From positions 127,806,582 to 127,870,581 of the forward strand of contig NC_082683.1 in assembly GCF_949987515.2 (NCBI RefSeq): a DNA stretch of 64,000 bases, given 5' to 3'. The DNA comes from Delphinus delphis. Taxonomy: Eukaryota > Chordata > Mammalia > Artiodactyla > Delphinidae. The position numbers and the translations under genes are program-made. The notes beneath the pieces are model-generated. The model saw nothing but the letters and a program-made list of their open reading frames with translations. It made no database searches and had not been told where the DNA came from. Every line of letters begins with the position of its first letter. Within the stretch, counting starts at the first letter, position 1. Positions 59,636 through 64,000 of the stretch are shown in pieces.

Positions 59636-60060
59636 TATTTGAGTGACTTGCAGGCATCTGAAATCCAGCCCATCCAAAACTCAATTTGTTTATTTCCGCC
59701 TTTACTTCCATGCCTTGCGAACCTGTCACTCTCCTACATGTTCTATCTTAGCTAATAGCCTCAGCAGCTGCACAGTTCTCCCAAACTATAAACTTCCTCA
59801 GAGTCATCATGGATAGATCTTCTACAGGACCTACATCAACTTGTCTTCAAATCCTGACAGTCCTTTCTAAATCAAATACTGCCCCTCCTCTCAGTCCTCT
59901 GGCTCAGGTCATATTCTTACCATAACTCCCCTGGATAAACAGAACAGTCTCCTGAATGTTCCATCTTCCACACCACATTGTGATTCTTCAAACACAAATG
60001 TGATCATGTCATTTCCCTGGGTAAAACCTCTGTTGCCCCTTGATTCTCCATAATATAGAG

Positions 60061-60310
60061 CAGTGTTTTACAAATTATACGTTGCAAGATATTAATGAGT
60101 AGTGAATTAATGTTAGTGACTTACATTGAACTTTTAAAAATGTCATAAAGAAAATAGCAGAGTGCATCACACTTTATAACGATATTGTTCTGTGAAACTC
60201 TGCTCTAGTTGTATTTATCTATATAAACATGTATGTGTCTGGGTACTGTTTTAAGATGTAAAATGTATATCTGATTGTGGGTTATAGTCATGAAAGTTTA
60301 AAAGCCATCA
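60061..60310. mobile_element. hAT-type MITE with 8-bp TSD
   Basis: Begins cagtgttttacaaattat and ends aaagtttaaaagccatca, imperfect inverted ends of hAT type. Flanking octamers atatagag (60053-60060) and gtatagag (60311-60318) match 7 of 8, the hAT duplication length. Non-coding, about 250 bp. Confidence 0.78.
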
Positions 60311-60500
60311 GTATAGAGAATAAAGTTCAAGCTTTTTATCAGGGCTTATAGTTACTTTTATAATCTGCTCAGTTTACCTTCCTACTATCAACTCCAGCCA
60401 ACTCTTCAGAGAAGCCTATGCCTATTTCTACTCAGGAACTCACCATATTCCTTTGCATGAACTTCGCCATTATACAAACTAGTTCCTTTAAATGAAGTAG

Positions 60501-62142
60501 CAGTTCTGAAAGGTTTTGGTGTCAGCATCTCTTTAAACTCTGAAGTATTCCCCAAAAACCTTTGTATATGTGGACTATAGACTGTATCTCTTGATATGTA
60601 ACATACTAGAAATTAAAATGGAGAATTTTAAAAAATATTAATTTATTAAAAATAATAGTAAACCCATTATGCATTGCCCTAAGTAGTATATTTTTGTAAA
60701 AAATAGCTGTATTTTCCAAAACAAATACAATTAGAAGAATGACATTGTTTTGCAATATTGAAAATCTCTTTAATGTTTGGCTTAATAGAAAACAGATGTA
60801 TTCTCATATCTGCTTCTGCATTCAATCTGTTGTGTGTTATTTGGTTCAAGGATATGAAGAAAATTCAGACTCTAACAGATATGTAGTTGGAAAAAGTTTG
60901 AGTATTTTAATAACCTTTTCAGATAATTGTGTAGATATTCTTCTTTAATACTACATCGAAACTCAACAAGCAGTAATTTCTTAAGATTGGTTGCAATGTA
61001 GATCTGAAATCATACCAGTTAACTTTTCATCATCTATGACATTAAAATCCGTTGCTTTGTCTCATTTTCACTTTGAATGAATCTTTTACCCATGCATGAT
61101 TTTGCAATACTATGCACTGGCCATTTGGGAAATATTGTTTTTTTGAATGATGTATAGATCTTCCAAATGTTCATCTACTTTATTATACAATGTCAAAAAG
61201 TCACATTGGTTAATATCACCATGGATTGCATCAAATAAGTCTTTAAGTATTGGGAAGCTGGCAAGTTCACTGTGGCAGATACAAGTTTTCTAAAGTTTTA
61301 ATTTTCACATAAAAGCACTAATATTATGATTGGCAACTAATATTATTACTTGTTTTTCCTGAAATGTCATACAACTGAATCAAAGTTTCACAGAACAGCA
61401 ACCTTACTGCCTGTGATACACTTGAATAACTGTAGTTTGTCTGGCAGTGATTCTTTCAAGTAAAAATGATATTCCATGAAAAAAGCACAACTCCAGCATC
61501 ACACAAGTGCTTTTCCTTGAAATACCCATTGAACTGCAGGATGCAGAAGTGTTTTATGTATACTTCCCCATTTCATCACAGAGAACATTAAAAAGCCACA
61601 TACCTAATGGTCAAAATTTTAGAAATAATTTTTACTGCTTTATCAAGGATATTCCTAAGTAAATCTAGCTCTTTTTTTAACTGTAAGTGCCTGGCACTGA
61701 AAAATATGACTACTAGTGAAGTTTGGTGTCCCATCCTTTATTTGTGCTAAGACATCAGCACTTTTAGAATCGTTACTCCTGTGTCATCAGTGCAAATATC
61801 CATATGGTGAAAAAGACAAATAATGCACTAATGTTACTATAAAAATAATTTGGGGGCTTCCCTGGTGGCGCAGTGGTTGAGAGTCCGCCTGCCGATGCAG
61901 GGGACACGGGTTCGTGCCCTGGTCCGGGAGGATCCCACATGCCACGGAGCGGCTGGGCCCGTGAACCATGGCCGCTGAGCCTGCGCGTCCAGAGCCTGTG
62001 CTCTGCAACGGGAGAGGCCACAACAGTAAGAGGCCCGCGTACTGCGAAAAAAATAAAAATAAAATAAAATAATAATAATTTTGACCATGTGGGCCTCCTG
62101 AAAGGGGTCCTGCTTACTCCAAGGTCCATACTTTGAGAACTG
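60501..62142 (-). pseudogene. Fossil hAT DNA transposon with decayed transposase
   Basis: Ends are hAT-like: cagttctgaaaggttttggt at 60501 and gtccatactttgagaactg at 62142. Minus-strand frames near 61400-61660 retain broken pieces of the transposase C-terminal region, including KWGSIHKTLLHPAVQWVFQG, followed by a stop. This resembles the conserved EMG..H..LLLHTEVRW..G pattern of hAT proteins related to the domesticated ZBED5/GTF2IRD2/EPM2AIP1 group. Many stops and frameshifts; no catalytic frame survives. A CHR-2 SINE sits near its right end. The octamers beside the ends no longer match. Confidence 0.75.
61853..62080 (+). mobile_element. CHR-2 SINE, sense, nested in the hAT element
   Basis: Short CHR-2 near consensus with an AATAAAAT-rich tail. 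Flanks aataatttg (left) and aataattttg (right) are the duplication. The youngest layer of the nest. Confidence 0.93.
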
Positions 62143-62804
62143 TTGTCTCGAAATCTTCCCTAAGCTCATTATTTGATTGGAAAATTTGTCTTAAAATCTT
62201 AAGATAAGGTTCAAAAGTCATGTCCTTGGTGAAGCCTCCTGAAGCACCCCAGGTTAGTTTGTCACTTCTTCTGAGTTCCTATTATAGCCCTTACTCCATT
62301 TCCCTTTGTTCATGAAGTATTTCCGGTAGGGGCTGAGTCTTATTTCTTTACCACCCTACAATGACTGGTATGCGCTGCGGATATATTAACGAGTAGCAAG
62401 CCTGCTCACCCTATTACACAGGCTGGAGGCTGGTTTTTGTTATTTTCCCTCAAGTCTGGCATCGAGTCAGAAGGGAATAATTACCTGCCTTCTATTTTCT
62501 GAGGCAAGCAGGAACATTTTGCCAACATATCCGTGAGGAAAAACTGATACAATACTTAGGGTTCCAGGGCCATGTTATAGTATTGATATCGTGACACTGA
62601 TGTAGATAACACCAAAATCATTTCTGTTCAGTAAGGGCATAAAAGATTTTCTTGTGTCCTTTGGTCCAAACCTTGATACAGATCAAGGGATAATTTTTAG
62701 TAACTCAACCCTAACTTAAGCTATCCTTGGATCTATTAGTCTCCTATTAGATCATTTTGATGGGACTTTATTTGAATATTTTCTTAAACTTCTATGGCTT
62801 ACAT

Positions 62805-62930
62805 TTATTCAGGAAACATTTATTCAGCATCTGCTATGTGCCAGGTGCTATGCTAGGTGCTTAGGATACAAAGATGAGCAGGACATAACCTTGCCCTCAA
62901 GGTGATATAATAGAGGGATGGGAGAAAGCC
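62805..62930 (-). repeat. L2 3' end, antisense
   Basis: The run tattcagcatctgctatgtg, ccaggtgctatgctagg, ttgccctcaaggtgatat is a clear reverse-complement L2 tail. Confidence 0.8.
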
Positions 62931-63644
62931 ATCTGGATTTGGTTCTCAGATTATAGTGCTTTTATTTTCTGTAATTTGAGAGTTAAGGGATTTTCAAAAG
63001 TATGTTTTGTGAATAAAAGCTAAATTGTAAAGGTTGTCTTAGATGTTTCAGTTGTAGATGTCCTTCTCTCCCTGTATTTAAAATAGTTTTGAGTTTGTTG
63101 TTTGGAAATTCGAGGTTCAGGGTAAGACTTCTAGAATAAAGAAAATCACATTCCTTAACATATCATTTACAAAGATATATCACAGTATCTCAGCATTAAA
63201 TTTAAACTTTGTATTGGATTCAGGCTTTTTAGCAAAACAAAGAAAGTATGCACTTCTTTAAGTGTAATATCCCTTTTAAAACATCCTACATTTATTTTCA
63301 CTAAGAATTATATAGTAATATTGCTCAGAATATATATAGCTTTATGCAGAAAGTGGAAAAAATAATCCTAGCTTGTCCAAAGGCTATTACTGTTTATTTA
63401 ATGAGGAGATATACCAAGTAAAAAAAAAAAAAAGAAAGTTTCTACCAATCCAAATAAGAATTATGATTGAGAATGGCTGAACTACAAATTGTAGTTCTTC
63501 CCCAAGGTTGGGCAGAGAGGAAGCCAAAAGTAGTGGAGGCTGCTAAGTAGACACAGTATGGCTGCTGGCTTTCCTCTTTGAGTTTAAGGACCGAATTCCA
63601 AAGTTAGTCCCTATGTATTGTTATCTAGATCATGTTTTGCTGAT
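62931..63644. other. Unique sequence, nothing recognised
   Basis: AT-rich intron DNA without recognised elements. Confidence 0.4.
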
Positions 63645-63654
63645 GTGATGCCTT

Positions 63655-63867
63655 TTTTTTTTCTTTTTTTTTGCGGTATGCGGGCCTCTCACTGTTGTGG
63701 CCTCTCCCGTTGCGGAGCCCAGGCTCCCAACGTGCAGTCTCAGCGTGAACCATCGTTCACAGGCCCAGCCGCTCCGCGGCATGTGGGATCTTCCCGGACC
63801 GGGGCACAAACCCGTGTCCCCTGCATCGGCAGGTGGACTGTCAACGACTGCGCCACCAGGGAAGCCC
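63655..63867 (-). mobile_element. CHR-2 SINE, antisense, with perfect TSD
   Basis: T-run tail then gcggtatgcgggcctctcac through gcgccaccagggaagccc. Identical flanks gtgatgcctt at 63645-63654 and 63868-63877. Confidence 0.94.
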
Positions 63868-64000
63868 GTGATGCCTTATTTTATGTGTCCACTTGGCTGG
63901 GCCAGAGTACTCAGATATTTGCTCAAATACCAGTCTAAATGTTGTGTTGAAAGTATTTTTTTAGAGATTAATATTTAAATCAGTAGACCTGAAAAAGCAG

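Larger units (their letters stand above)
59640..62400 (+). repeat. L2 3' region, sense, split by two hAT elements
   Basis: Three colinear pieces: 59640-60060 (gtgatcatgtcatttccctg, gtaaaacctctgttgcccc), 60319-60500 (ctgctcagtttaccttccta) and 62145-62400 (ccttggtgaagcctcctgaa, ccttactccatttcccttt). They read in L2 order when the DNA transposons between them are removed. Confidence 0.7.
1..64000 (+). other. DNM3: Intronic DNA of dynamin-3 (DNM3), sense strand
   Basis: The assignment rests on synteny. The miR-199a-2/miR-214 pair found here on the minus strand lies, in mammals, in an antisense transcript within a large intron of DNM3 (intron 14 in human numbering). DNM3 encodes dynamin-3, a large GTPase of membrane scission. 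I looked for exons of the PH, GED and proline-rich regions that should follow and saw none, nor any long open frame outside transposons. Base composition is AT-rich and the distal 46 kb is packed with repeats, as expected for a deep intron. That the window is one uninterrupted intron is inference; a short exon could have been missed by eye. Confidence 0.72.

Noticed and set aside
1..64000. DNM3 exons for PH, GED or proline-rich regions
   Set aside because: Searched by eye for characteristic coding stretches and flanking splice sites; none found. A profile search would be decisive.
1..64000. CRISPR arrays, bacterial operons, prophage or insertion sequences
   Set aside because: Nothing of this kind is present; sequence is clearly mammalian.

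Overview
The window is non-coding mammalian DNA, most likely from a cetacean (whale or dolphin). Its young repeats are tRNA-derived CHR-type SINEs and cetartiodactyl-type L1 tails. No ruminant Bov-tA/BovB, pig PRE-1 or primate Alu repeats were recognised. I count 15 CHR-type SINEs, most with poly(A) or A-rich tails and target-site duplications.

The locus can be identified from two hairpins on the minus strand. Pre-miR-214 is at 4328-4437 and pre-miR-199a-2 at 10063-10172, about 5.6 kb apart. In mammals this pair sits in the antisense transcript DNM3OS, inside a large intron of dynamin-3 (DNM3). The plus strand here is therefore the DNM3 sense strand and the whole window is probably one intron. 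I found no DNM3 exon. The same hairpin DNA read on the plus strand is mir-3120 (4338-4418), so one short segment encodes a microRNA on each strand.

Layout. 1-1.24 kb: old L2-type sequence and a short L1 tail. 1.24-10.4 kb: largely repeat-free DNM3OS region with the microRNAs. About 10.34-10.48 kb: candidate DNM3OS promoter (CArG/TATA-like box, CRE-like site, E-box), preceded by a pyrimidine-only tract at 10.80-10.93 kb. 10.9-18.1 kb: unique DNA with a few MIR and L2 fossils. From 18.1 kb onward the sequence is ordinary repeat-rich intron: CHR SINEs, L1 tails, L2 and MIR fossils, MaLR LTRs and hAT DNA transposons, often nested.

Working together: DNM3OS would be transcribed right to left from about 10.34 kb and processed to miR-199a and miR-214. 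The DNM3 pre-mRNA, transcribed left to right, would yield miR-3120. The window has no protein gene of its own; nearly all ORFs over 60 codons lie in SINEs, L1 ORF2 remnants or chance frames. The most noteworthy non-gene structures are a SINE carrying a 3'-transduced flank (33.63-34.03 kb), a SINE with an expanded internal repeat (38.37-38.77 kb), an unidentified 196-bp retroinsert inside an old L1 (55.12-55.32 kb), and a four-layer transposon nest at 59.6-62.4 kb.
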